Shown here: in pieces, positions 43,015 to 51,541 of the stretch
How positions within the stretch are numbered: position 1 is the stretch's first letter
How the letters are laid out: each line of letters starts with the position of its first letter
NCBI GenBank assembly: GCA_902576115.1
Contig: CACGUE010000001.1
Span: forward strand, 107,180-171,179
Length of the DNA: 64,000 nt
Reading direction: 5' to 3'
Source of the DNA: an uncultured Pelagibacteraceae bacterium
Lineage (GTDB): Bacteria; Pseudomonadota; Alphaproteobacteria; Pelagibacterales; Pelagibacteraceae
The notes under the pieces: model-generated
What the model saw: only the letters and a program-made list of their open reading frames with translations
Database searches by the model: none
What the model was told of the DNA's origin: nothing
Position numbers and translations under genes: made by a program

Positions 43015-45048
43015 TTATCTTAAAGAAGCTGCAATATTTCCACCGTCTACGGTTAATACTGCTCCAGTTGATTTTTTTGATACCGCAAGATGATAAAAAG
43101 CTTTAGCTACATCATCTGCTTTGACCTCACTTAACAGCAGGTTTCCACTCATATATTGATCCGTAGTTACTTCTCTTGCCTTTGCTCTCTGCTTAATCAT
43201 TTTATCATTTAATAAACCACTTCTAATTCTATCAGCGTTTACACCATTTGATCTAATACCAAGGTGTCCATAATCAACAGCATATTGTTTACACAAATTT
43301 AAAAGCGCAGACTTAGGCAATCCATATGGTCCAAAATTTTTACCAGGATTAACTGATTGCTTAGATATATTAAATAACAAACACCCATTTATATTTTGTT
43401 TTTTCATAATTTTTACAGCCTCTGAAGCACAATTTTGGTGTGAGAAAAAATTATCTTCAAAACTTTTTCGAAGTATTTTATCATTAACTTCTGCAATTGA
43501 TCCACCTATAGCAGTACCAGCATTAGATATTAAAATATCTACACCTCCATATATTTCCAAAATTTTACTAAATGCTTTTTTTACGCTTTGTTTGTTGGTT
43601 ACATCACAGTGAATACAAAGATCACTTATTTTTGTCTGTAAATCATTTATCTTACTTTTATTAATATCAAGCAAAACAACTTCTGCTCCGTATTTTTTAA
43701 ATAATTTATAGGTTGCTTTACCAATTTCACCAGTGCTACCAGTGATAACAACAACGTTGCCTTGCAATTCTTTTTTTGCTTTATTTAATTTTGCTTGTTC
43801 CAAGGACCAATACTCAACATCAAATAAGTCTTTTTTCGATAAAAATTGATATCTGGATGTTTCCTCAACACTTGAAATTACATTAGCATTAGTTTGAGTT
43901 AAATCTCCTGCAATTTTTGCAGCTTTTAAGGTATCTCCTACTGTAAATAAACCAAAATTCTGAATTAGAATTACTCTAGGAGATGTATCAAGCATTACTT
44001 TTTTTTCTTTAGTTTTTTTCTTATTGGCTTGAAAATATTTTTTATATTTTTTCCGATATTCTTTGAATTTTTTTTCAGCTAAATTTTTAAATTGATCTAA
44101 AGTACAGTTTGCTGTTGGTGATATTACTAATGGAAATGGTTTAACTCTTATAACATGATCAGGTGTAGCTGTTCCTTCATTTGAGTATCTATTTATATCT
44201 TTACCATTAATAAAATAATCTAACTTACTATTTTTTTTAAAATTTAAGATAAATTTATTATCATTTTTCTCAGATAAAAGACCTCTCAATATAGGAGCTA
44301 TATCTGCAATTGAGAAATTAAATTTGGTTTTATTTATTTGTTTTATTTTTTTCTTTTTTAGTTTGGATAAAGTTTTTTCAGCATCAGATATATACTTTAT
44401 CATTAAACTGTAAGCATCTTTTGCATTATCGGAAAATGTGAAAATACCATGGTTTAATAAAATTAAACAATTGATATTTGGATTTTTTGAATAAACTTCA
44501 TTTATTTTTTGTGCTAATTTAAATCCTGGCATTACATAGGGTACTATTGCAGTTTTTTTACCAAATATTTTTTTTGATAGTATTTTCCCATTTGGTCTAT
44601 TAGTAATTTTCATAATTGCATCTGAATGAGTGTGATCGACAAATTTAAAAGGTAAAAATGCATGTAAAAATGTTTCAACTGATGGATTTGGCGATTTTGT
44701 ATCTATCAAATTTTTTTTTTGAAAAGCAACCATGTCATCATCAGAGAGCGTTTTCTTTTTTTTCATAGTAAGCAATGGATTTAATTTAACTGCTGGTAAA
44801 CCTGCTGGTTCAATTTCAGCCATATCCCATCCGCTGCCTTTTACGCAAAGAACATCATAATATTTACCATCTATATCTTTGATTTTGGTCTTAACAGAGG
44901 TATTTCCACCACCATGCAACACTAATTCTGGATTTCTTCCTAGAAGCCTAGTTGTATAAACTCTTAAAGCCATATCTTCAGAATGGCCTAATTTCTTATA
45001 CTTTTTAATATATTTTTTAGCTTCGTTTTCTGACCAATTGTTTTTCAA
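43015..45048 (-). CDS. Bifunctional class II aldolase/short-chain dehydrogenase fusion
   Basis: The 677-residue protein joins a class II aldolase/adducin domain (about 1-420) to an SDR domain (about 430-677). The aldolase part has the glycine-rich NTSVKT and VKGSGWDMAEI segments, HTHSDAI near residue 137 with zinc-binding-type His residues and ILLNHGIFTF near 196. The SDR part has VVITGSTGEIGKAT near 432-445, ISNAGTAIGGS and a YGLPKS catalytic Tyr-x-x-x-Lys, with a C-terminal GAVLTVDGGNI. The family acts on sugar phosphates or rhamnulose-like substrates. The position beside mtnA (convergent) and speDE suggests methylthioribulose-1-phosphate as a possible substrate, which is only inference. 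Confidence 0.88.
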   Translation of the reverse strand: MKNNWSENEAKKYIKKYKKLGHSEDMALRVYTTRLLGRNPELVLHGGGNTSVKTKIKDIDGKYYDVLCVKGSGWDMAEIEPAGLPAVKLNPLLTMKKKKTLSDDDMVAFQKKNLIDTKSPNPSVETFLHAFLPFKFVDHTHSDAIMKITNRPNGKILSKKIFGKKTAIVPYVMPGFKLAQKINEVYSKNPNINCLILLNHGIFTFSDNAKDAYSLMIKYISDAEKTLSKLKKKKIKQINKTKFNFSIADIAPILRGLLSEKNDNKFILNFKKNSKLDYFINGKDINRYSNEGTATPDHVIRVKPFPLVISPTANCTLDQFKNLAEKKFKEYRKKYKKYFQANKKKTKEKKVMLDTSPRVILIQNFGLFTVGDTLKAAKIAGDLTQTNANVISSVEETSRYQFLSKKDLFDVEYWSLEQAKLNKAKKELQGNVVVITGSTGEIGKATYKLFKKYGAEVVLLDINKSKINDLQTKISDLCIHCDVTNKQSVKKAFSKILEIYGGVDILISNAGTAIGGSIAEVNDKILRKSFEDNFFSHQNCASEAVKIMKKQNINGCLLFNISKQSVNPGKNFGPYGLPKSALLNLCKQYAVDYGHLGIRSNGVNADRIRSGLLNDKMIKQRAKAREVTTDQYMSGNLLLSEVKADDVAKAFYHLAVSKKSTGAVLTVDGGNIAASLR

Positions 45049-45139
45049 TGTTTATCCTCGATAAATTATTATAATAGTTTTTTGTTTGAAAGAAGTAAAA
45101 AATTTCGTTAGTTAAAAAAGATATATATATTAAATTCTT

Positions 45140-46180
45140 ATGGAAAAAGTTGGGGAACATATAACACTGGATATAGTCGGAACTAAAAAGGAATATACCC
45201 CAGAATTTTATGAAAAGTTAGTTTATAAAATTGCTAAAGCAGCAAAAGTAACAGTTTTAAAAATTTCTAAATATAAATTCGAGCCACAAGGATTTACATT
45301 GGTCGCTTTGCTTGCTGAAAGCCACATTAGTTTTCATACTTTCCCAGAAAAAGAAATTGTAAGCTTTGATTTTTTTACGTGTGGAAAGGTATCTCCAAAA
45401 GTTTCTATAGAAATAATAAAAGATGAGATGGAACATACAAATATCATTATTAAAGAATTTAATAGGGATACAATTGATCTTTATCATGACAATTATAGTT
45501 CTCCAGGTTTAAAAAAATCATACGTTGTTAATAAAGTTTTAGAAAATTTTAAATCTAAAGCTGGTCAATTTATTGAAATACTTGATTTAGAACAATTTGG
45601 AAAAGCTTTATTTATTGATAATGAGATACAAGTTGCTGAAAGTGATGAACATTTATATAGTTCAACTTTTGTAAACTCTGGACTTAATTTGAATTTGAAT
45701 AAAGAGAAAGCTGCAATCATTGGTGGAGGTGACGGTGGTGTTGCAAGAGAATGCATTTCACAAAATTTTGGTTTTATAGATTGGTATGAATTAGATCCTG
45801 AAGTTGTAGATGTTTGTGATAAGCATCTAAGTAAAATTGGTGAGAAGGCTACCGAAAAGAATTCAGTTAAATGTGTTTGGGGAGATGCTTTTGAAAGTAT
45901 TAAATCTGTTAAAGACAATACTTATGACCAAATATTTGTAGATCTTAATGATGATCAATTTTGTATAGATTTAGCTGCAAAAAATATGTCATCCTTAGAA
46001 AGAATATTAAAACCTAAAGGTGTAATTACTGCTCAAGTTGGAAGCCAAGACAAAAAACCAAAACAGGTCGAAAATTGGTTAAATGTTTTTAACAAAAATT
46101 TTGGAAATACAAAACTTTCAAGAGTTTACATACCAAGTTTTGATTGTTCTTGGAATTTTTCATCGTCAATAAATCATTAA
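45140..46180 (+). CDS. Fused S-adenosylmethionine decarboxylase-spermidine synthase (SpeD-SpeE)
   Basis: The 346-residue protein fuses a SpeD part (about 1-115) to a SpeE part (about 118-346). SpeD carries the self-cleavage site AESHISFHTFPE with Glu60-Ser61 at the pyruvoyl site, His66, and Cys81 in FFTCG, in the same register as bacterial SpeD (S63, H68, C83). SpeE carries the SAM-type site IIGGGDGGVARE near 192-203, WYELDPEVVDVC, and IFVDLNDDQF, which stands where SpeE usually has 'DSTDP'. It would make decarboxylated SAM and then spermidine, releasing MTA for MtnP. Neofunctionalised SpeD parts (ornithine/arginine decarboxylases) are also known. Confidence 0.93.
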   Translation: MEKVGEHITLDIVGTKKEYTPEFYEKLVYKIAKAAKVTVLKISKYKFEPQGFTLVALLAESHISFHTFPEKEIVSFDFFTCGKVSPKVSIEIIKDEMEHTNIIIKEFNRDTIDLYHDNYSSPGLKKSYVVNKVLENFKSKAGQFIEILDLEQFGKALFIDNEIQVAESDEHLYSSTFVNSGLNLNLNKEKAAIIGGGDGGVARECISQNFGFIDWYELDPEVVDVCDKHLSKIGEKATEKNSVKCVWGDAFESIKSVKDNTYDQIFVDLNDDQFCIDLAAKNMSSLERILKPKGVITAQVGSQDKKPKQVENWLNVFNKNFGNTKLSRVYIPSFDCSWNFSSSINH

Positions 46181-46238
46181 TTTTTCTTTTTAAAACAATA
46201 ATTTTATGAAATAATCTTCAAAATTTTTGGAGGAAAAA

Positions 46239-47066
46239 ATGAAAAAATTAAAAGTATTAGGACTTGGTATTTTAATATCATCATTTCTAACGATTTCTTC
46301 AATCGCGGATCAAATTAAAATAGGAACTGAAGGTGCATATCCACCTTGGAATTCTAAAGATTCAGCTGGAAATTTGATTGGCTTTGAAGTCGAATTAGCA
46401 AATGAATTATGCAAAATTATGAATCATGATTGCACAATTGTAGAGCAAGATTGGGATGGAATGATACCAGCTTTAGTCTCAAGAAAATTTGATGCCATCA
46501 TGGCTGGAATGTCAATAACTGGTGAGAGAATGAAAACTATAAACTTTTCTCAAGGTTATGCTGATGAAGTTGCATCATTAGCTGTTATGAAAGGATCGAA
46601 AAACGAAGGTCTTAAAACAATGTCAGCTATAAATTTATCTGATGTAAGTGCTGATGAACAAGCAACACTAGACGTTTTGACTAAAGCATTTAAAGGTAAA
46701 ACTATTGGTGTTCAAACAGCAACAATTCACCAGAACTTTCTAGAGTCTGGTTTAATGGGTAATGTAAAAATTAGAACTTACAAAACTCAAGATGAAGTAA
46801 ACTTAGATTTATCTGCTGGTAGAATAGATGCGGCACTAGCTGCAGCAGTTGCTTTTACAGATTATGCAGAGAAATCTGGTAAAGCAGTTGTATTAACTGG
46901 ACCAACATTTGCAGGTGGAGATTTTGGTAATGGTGTTGGTGTTGGTATTAGAAAAGGTGACTCTAAACTTTTAAATGATTTCAATGCAGCAATTGATAAA
47001 GCTAGAGATGATGGCATTATTAGTAAGCTTGCTATAAAACATTTTGGTTTTGACGCTTCTATGTAA
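46239..47066 (+). CDS. Polar amino-acid ABC transporter substrate-binding protein
   Basis: I start at 46239 behind GGAGG; the earlier in-frame TTG at 46227 adds four residues. The 275-residue protein has a signal peptide (KKLKVLGLGILISSFLTISSIA) and the family-3 binding core: KIGTEGAYPPWN, GNLIGFEVELANELCKIMN, WDGMIPALVSRKFDAIMAGMSITGERMKTINFS and DLSAGRIDAALAA. This is like lysine/arginine/ornithine/octopine binding proteins. It lies in front of two permease genes; the ATPase is not in the cluster. A hairpin follows the gene. Confidence 0.93.
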   Translation: MKKLKVLGLGILISSFLTISSIADQIKIGTEGAYPPWNSKDSAGNLIGFEVELANELCKIMNHDCTIVEQDWDGMIPALVSRKFDAIMAGMSITGERMKTINFSQGYADEVASLAVMKGSKNEGLKTMSAINLSDVSADEQATLDVLTKAFKGKTIGVQTATIHQNFLESGLMGNVKIRTYKTQDEVNLDLSAGRIDAALAAAVAFTDYAEKSGKAVVLTGPTFAGGDFGNGVGVGIRKGDSKLLNDFNAAIDKARDDGIISKLAIKHFGFDASM

Positions 47067-47078
47067 TAAATTATTTAT

Positions 47079-47100
47079 GGGTGGCTATAATTAGCCACCT
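47079..47100 (+). promoter_or_regulatory. Hairpin between binding-protein and permease genes
   Basis: In the 39 bp gap after the binding-protein stop, GGTGGCTA at 47080-47087 pairs perfectly with TAGCCACC at 47092-47099 around a TAAT loop; a G-T pair extends it by one. The stem is GC-rich, unlike the surrounding AT-rich DNA. No U-run follows, so it is not a standard terminator. A hairpin in this place fits mRNA 3'-end protection that keeps the binding protein more abundant than the permeases. Confidence 0.55.
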
Positions 47101-47105
47101 ATATT

Positions 47106-47798
47106 ATGGAACTTCTATATCTTGGTGATAAAGGTTGGGGAGACGAGTTATTCTTTGCAACATTAATGACAATTGCAGTTTCCATAACTGCAATGATAAT
47201 AGGCTTTATATTTGCTGCTTTATTTACTCCATTAAAATTATCTAATAACAAATTTCTTAATTCTATTGGTAATGCATACACCACTGTTATTAGAGGTGTA
47301 CCAGAGCTTCTAGTAATTTATTTATTTTTTTTTGGCGGAAGTGGAGCAATTATGTTTGTTGCTTCAATTTTTGGTTATAATGATTACATCGAAATTAACG
47401 CTTTTTTAACTGGTTCATTCTCAATAGGGATAATATCGGGAGCATATTCAACTGAAGTATTTAGAGGAGCCCTACAATCAATAGATAAAGGTCAGTTCGA
47501 AGCTGCAAAAGTTTTAGGTTTTAATAAATATATTTACTTCTTTAAAATTATTTTGCCTCAAATGCTAAGACTAGCAATTCCAAACTTAAGTAATGTTTGG
47601 CAAATTACATTAAAAGATACTTCTCTTATATCTGTAACGGGTTTAGTTGAAATAATGAGACAATCTTATATTGCAGCTGGTTCAACTAGAGATCCATTAT
47701 TTTTTTACTCATTTGCAGCAGTTCTATACTTAATGCTTACATTTTTAAGTATGCAATTATTAAATAGATTAGAAACAAAATATAGCAAAGGTTATTAA
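47106..47798 (+). CDS. Polar amino-acid ABC transporter permease (HisQ/OccQ type)
   Basis: The 230-residue membrane protein has about five segments and the EAA-like loop FEAAKVLGFNKYIYFFKIILPQMLRLAIPNLSN near 133-165. The order and a RGVPELLVIYLFF segment (the 'RGTPLLVQ'-like loop) match HisQ-type permeases. It is followed with a one-base overlap by a second permease, HisM-type. Together with the binding protein it imports a basic or polar amino acid. Confidence 0.92.
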   Translation: MELLYLGDKGWGDELFFATLMTIAVSITAMIIGFIFAALFTPLKLSNNKFLNSIGNAYTTVIRGVPELLVIYLFFFGGSGAIMFVASIFGYNDYIEINAFLTGSFSIGIISGAYSTEVFRGALQSIDKGQFEAAKVLGFNKYIYFFKIILPQMLRLAIPNLSNVWQITLKDTSLISVTGLVEIMRQSYIAAGSTRDPLFFYSFAAVLYLMLTFLSMQLLNRLETKYSKGY

Positions 47799-48475
47799 TG
47801 GATATTGAATTAATGATTAATAGTTTTCCTAAGTTGTTAAACGCAACTTTGATTACTCTTAAGCTATTATCTGTATCTTTAATTCTTGGTCTTTTTATTG
47901 GATTAGGTTTTGCAATCTTGAGAATGAATAATAATAAGTTGATTAATAAATTTGCTTACGGGTATTCATATATTTTTAGAGGAACACCTTTATTGGTTCA
48001 AATCTTCATAATATATTTTGGATTAGGTCAAATTGAATATTTAAGAACAACCTTTTTGTGGGTAGTTTTAAAAGAACCATACTGGTGTGCGATAATAGCA
48101 TTTTCATTAAATACAGGGGCTTATACTTCAGAAATATTGAGATCAGCTTTTCAAACTATAAAACCAGGATATTTAGAAGCTGGAAGAAGCTTAGGGATAC
48201 CTTCAAAAATTATTTTTACAAAAATACAAATTCCTATAGCAATTAAACAATCTTTACCAGCTTATGGTAATGAAATTATTTTAATGCTTAAAGGTACATC
48301 TTTGGCAAGCACAGTCACACTTATGGACTTAACTGGTGTTGCTAAATATATAATTTCAACAACGTTTAAGCCAGTAGAAGTATTTATTGTGGCAGGAGGT
48401 ATTTATTTGTTTATGACTTTTATAATTCATAATGTTATTAAATATTTAGAAAAAAAATATGGGTTTCAAACATGA
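47798..48475 (+). CDS. Polar amino-acid ABC transporter permease (HisM/OccM type)
   Basis: The 225-residue membrane protein has the RGTPLLVQIFIIYFGLGQ segment near 60-77 and the EAA loop YLEAGRSLGIPSKIIFTKIQIPIAIKQSLPAYGNE near 125-160. It pairs with the previous permease. The stop overlaps the nitrilase-family gene start by four bases, so that enzyme is part of the same operon; the ATP-binding subunit is not encoded here and must come from elsewhere in the genome. Confidence 0.92.
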   Translation: MDIELMINSFPKLLNATLITLKLLSVSLILGLFIGLGFAILRMNNNKLINKFAYGYSYIFRGTPLLVQIFIIYFGLGQIEYLRTTFLWVVLKEPYWCAIIAFSLNTGAYTSEILRSAFQTIKPGYLEAGRSLGIPSKIIFTKIQIPIAIKQSLPAYGNEIILMLKGTSLASTVTLMDLTGVAKYIISTTFKPVEVFIVAGGIYLFMTFIIHNVIKYLEKKYGFQT

Positions 48476-49257
48476 AAATAGCATGCATACAATTATCTAG
48501 TGGAGAAAATTATGAAAATAATTTTAAAGATATTGTTAAATACGTAAATCAAGCTATAAAAAATAAATGTGATTTAATTATTACACCCGAAACCTCTTCT
48601 TTGATGTCTAGTAGTAGAGAAATATTATTTAAATATTCATTTGAAATGAATAAAGATCCAATTTTGAAAAAAGTTAAAGAAGTATCAAAAAAATATAAGA
48701 AATGGATTTTACTTGGTTCAATTTGCGTTAAGGTTAAAAATAAACTTAGAAATAGATCTATACTTGTTGGACCGAATGGAAAAATTGTTAAATATTATGA
48801 CAAAATTAACATGTTTGATGTTAAAATTCCGAATAAAGAGCAACATAAAGAAAGCAAAACTTTTAAAGCAGGAAACAAATTAGTCACGGCTAATTTACCT
48901 TGGGGTAAAATAGGTTTTACAATCTGTTTTGATCTAAGATTCCCAGAACTTTACAGAAATTTATCAAAAAAAAATTTGAGTTTTATCGCTGTTCCTTCAG
49001 CTTTCACAAAGTTTACTGGACAAAAACATTGGTTAACACTTTTAAGAGCAAGAGCGATTGAAAATTTTTGTTATATATTCGCACCAGCTCAAACTGGTAG
49101 AAATACCCCTAAAAGAGAAACATTTGGTCATACAGCTATTATTTCACCAGATGGAAAAATATTAGCATTAAAAAAATTAGGGAAGGGAGTGATATATTCA
49201 AAAATTAATCCAAAGCTTTCCATGGATTTAAGAAAAATAATTCCAAGTTTAATTTAA
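48472..49257 (+). CDS. Carbon-nitrogen hydrolase (nitrilase superfamily)
   Basis: The 261-residue protein has the Glu-Lys-Cys catalytic triad of the superfamily: Glu in LIITPETSSL near 40, Lys in YYDKINMFDV near 108-112 and Cys in IGFTICFDLRFPELYR near 145-160. The FCYIFAPAQTGRN segment and HWLTLLRARAIEN are typical of the NIT1/NIT2 branch (deaminated glutathione or omega-amidase type). It overlaps the last permease gene by 4 bases. Whether it works on the imported amino acid or on polyamine pathway amides is unknown. It is convergent with the ATP-grasp gene. Confidence 0.92.
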   Translation: MKIACIQLSSGENYENNFKDIVKYVNQAIKNKCDLIITPETSSLMSSSREILFKYSFEMNKDPILKKVKEVSKKYKKWILLGSICVKVKNKLRNRSILVGPNGKIVKYYDKINMFDVKIPNKEQHKESKTFKAGNKLVTANLPWGKIGFTICFDLRFPELYRNLSKKNLSFIAVPSAFTKFTGQKHWLTLLRARAIENFCYIFAPAQTGRNTPKRETFGHTAIISPDGKILALKKLGKGVIYSKINPKLSMDLRKIIPSLI

Positions 49258-50702
49258 TTCCTACTATCCACAATCAAAGTATCTTTAGATCCACCACCTT
49301 GAGAACTGTTAACTATAGTACTACCTTTTTTTAGAGCAACTCTAGTTAATCCACCAGTTGTAACATAAGTTGATTTACCTGTTAAAATAAAAGGTCTTAA
49401 ATCTAAATGTCTTGGTTCGATGTTATCAGGTGTAATTGTAGGAACAGTAGAAAGAATTTCCAATGGTTGTGCAATGTAATTTCTGGGATTTTTTTTTATA
49501 TTTTTTATCATTTCTTCTTTTTCTGCTTTAGAAGCTTTAGGACCAATCATAATTCCATAGCCACCTGATGCATTTGAAGGTTTAACTACATATTTAGAGA
49601 TATTATCTATAACGTGTTCTCTATTTTTTTTATCTCCACAAAGAAGAGTTTCAACTTGATCAATAATTGGTTGTTCTCCTAAATAGTAAATGATCATTTT
49701 ATTAACATAAGAATAAACTGCTTTATCATCTGCAACTCCAGTTCCTAAAGCATTTATTATTCCAACATTTCCTCTTCTCCAACATTTGAAAACACCAGGC
49801 ACACCTAATAAGGATCCTTTAAAAAAAACTTTTGGATCCATAAAGTTGTCATCTATTCTTCTGTATATACAATCTACCTTTAAAGGGCCTTTAACAGTTT
49901 TCATGTAAACATGATCGTTTTCAACAAATAAATCTTTACCCTCCACCAATGCTATTCCCATTTGTTCAGCTAGAAAAGAGTGTTCAAAATAAGCAGAATT
50001 ATAAATCCCAGGTGTTAATAAAACCATGTGTGGGTTATTAGTCTTCTTTGGAATACACTCTGTCATACAATTATATAATTTATTTGCATATTGATGAACT
50101 GAGGAAACCTTATATCTTGTAAATAATTCTGGAAAAATATCTCTCATAACCATTCTATTTTCCAGCATATATGATACTCCAGACGGAACTCTTAAGTTAT
50201 CTTCAAGAACTAAAAAATCCCCATCAATGTTTTTAATAAGATCAATTCCAGATATATTAGACCATGCCTTGTGTTTTGGCGAGAAACCTTCACATTCTTT
50301 TAAATACAAAGGAGAATTAAAAATTAATTCTTTAGGTATTACTTTATCTTTAAATATTTTTTTTGAATTGTAGACGTCATCGATAAATAAATTTAGTGCC
50401 TTAACTCTTTGTGCAAGTCCTTTTGCAACCTTTAACCATTGACTTTTTGGTATAATTCTAGGAATGATGTCTAAAGGCCATTTTTTTTCTTCAGCTCTAT
50501 TGTTTGCAGCATAAACTCTAAAATTTATTCCTCTAGCGCTTATTGTACTTTGACAATTTTTCTCAATCTCTTGTAATTTTTTTTTTCCATATTTTTCAAG
50601 TATACCTGCAATAATCTTAGCATGACTTCTCAACTTCTTCTCTTTGCTGATATATCCATCAAAAGTTGACTTTGAGTCATAATTTTTCCAAAAATCAGTC
50701 AT
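49254..50702 (-). CDS. Circularly permuted ATP-grasp type 2 protein
   Basis: The 482-residue protein matches the circularly permuted ATP-grasp family linked to alpha-E and Anbu genes. Segments include FRVYAANNRAEEKKWPLDIIPRII, RVKALNLFIDDVYNSKKIFKD, LVLEDNLRVPSGVSYMLENR, LLTPGIYNSAYFEH, IINALGTGVADDKAVYSYVNK, PSNASGGYGIMIGP (nucleotide-binding type) and HLDLRPFILTG. Such enzymes are thought to make peptide-like bonds. It is divergent from the Anbu gene, which is often a neighbour of this family. The usual alpha-E and transglutaminase-like partners are not in the window. Confidence 0.9.
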   Translation of the reverse strand: MTDFWKNYDSKSTFDGYISKEKKLRSHAKIIAGILEKYGKKKLQEIEKNCQSTISARGINFRVYAANNRAEEKKWPLDIIPRIIPKSQWLKVAKGLAQRVKALNLFIDDVYNSKKIFKDKVIPKELIFNSPLYLKECEGFSPKHKAWSNISGIDLIKNIDGDFLVLEDNLRVPSGVSYMLENRMVMRDIFPELFTRYKVSSVHQYANKLYNCMTECIPKKTNNPHMVLLTPGIYNSAYFEHSFLAEQMGIALVEGKDLFVENDHVYMKTVKGPLKVDCIYRRIDDNFMDPKVFFKGSLLGVPGVFKCWRRGNVGIINALGTGVADDKAVYSYVNKMIIYYLGEQPIIDQVETLLCGDKKNREHVIDNISKYVVKPSNASGGYGIMIGPKASKAEKEEMIKNIKKNPRNYIAQPLEILSTVPTITPDNIEPRHLDLRPFILTGKSTYVTTGGLTRVALKKGSTIVNSSQGGGSKDTLIVDSRN

Positions 50703-50816
50703 ATTAACTTAATTTTTTTACATAAGAGTTAAATAAGCAAATGATTAAATTCGATATCTGATATGAAATAAATGGGTTTTATTGTAACCACATATAATTT
50801 AAATATTTAACTTATT

Positions 50817-51539
50817 ATGACTTATTGTATTGGCATTAAAACAGAGACAGGACTAGTTTTTGCATCAGACTCCAGAACAAATGCTGGATTAGATAATGTA
50901 AATATATATTCTAAAATGTTAACGCACGATGTTGGAGATAGAACAATAGTAATTGTTACTTCGGGAAATCTTGGAACTTCTCAAGCAGTTTATAATTCAA
51001 TAAAAAAAGATTTAAAAAGTGAAACAGGTATTATGAATTTAAATACCTGTAGTGATTTTGATCAAATTGCATCCTACATAGGATCTCTCAATATTGAACA
51101 TTCATCCCCTCAAGGAATTAACACTGATAGCGTTTTACTAGGTTCAACTTTTATTGTAGGTGGTCAAATAAAAGACCAACCACCGGAATTATATTTAGTT
51201 TACCCCCAAGGTAATTATATTCGTCCAGCAGATAGCAAACCATATTTAGTTATAGGTGAAGTAAAATATGGAAAACCCATTTTAGATAGAGTAATCACAC
51301 CAAAAGTTTCAATTGGAGATGCATCGAGATGTGCACTGATATCAATGGACTCTACATTAAAAAGCGATTTAACTGTTGGTCCACCAATAGATTTTGCTGT
51401 GATAAAAAAAGATGAAATCAAAATAGCATCTCTTAAATGTTTAAATATGAATGACCCTGAGTTTTCTAAAGTTTGTAATCAATGGTCACAAGGTATTTTC
51501 AAGATATTTGACTCTTTTCAAAGGTTCGACTGGGAATAA
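50817..51539 (+). CDS. Anbu (proteasome-like peptidase, beta-subunit ancestor)
   Basis: The 240-residue protein is Anbu-like: MTYCIGIKTETGLVFASDSRTNAG, with Thr2 exposed as the N-terminal nucleophile after Met removal, Asp18 in SDSR (Asp17 counted from the Thr) and Lys33 in YSKM (Lys32). Later, VLLGSTFIVGGQI, LVYPQGNYIRPADSKPYLVIGEVKYGKPILDR and DFAVIKKDE match the family. Anbu forms ring assemblies with weak or specific proteolytic activity. It lies opposite the ATP-grasp gene, with 114 bp between the starts. Absence of other Anbu operon partners is unusual. Confidence 0.9.
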   Translation: MTYCIGIKTETGLVFASDSRTNAGLDNVNIYSKMLTHDVGDRTIVIVTSGNLGTSQAVYNSIKKDLKSETGIMNLNTCSDFDQIASYIGSLNIEHSSPQGINTDSVLLGSTFIVGGQIKDQPPELYLVYPQGNYIRPADSKPYLVIGEVKYGKPILDRVITPKVSIGDASRCALISMDSTLKSDLTVGPPIDFAVIKKDEIKIASLKCLNMNDPEFSKVCNQWSQGIFKIFDSFQRFDWE

Positions 51540-51541
51540 AG

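Noticed and set aside
45565..45918. 117-residue minus-strand frame within speDE
   Set aside because: Opposite strand to a clear SpeD-SpeE fusion with all catalytic motifs; low-complexity composition typical of a shadow.
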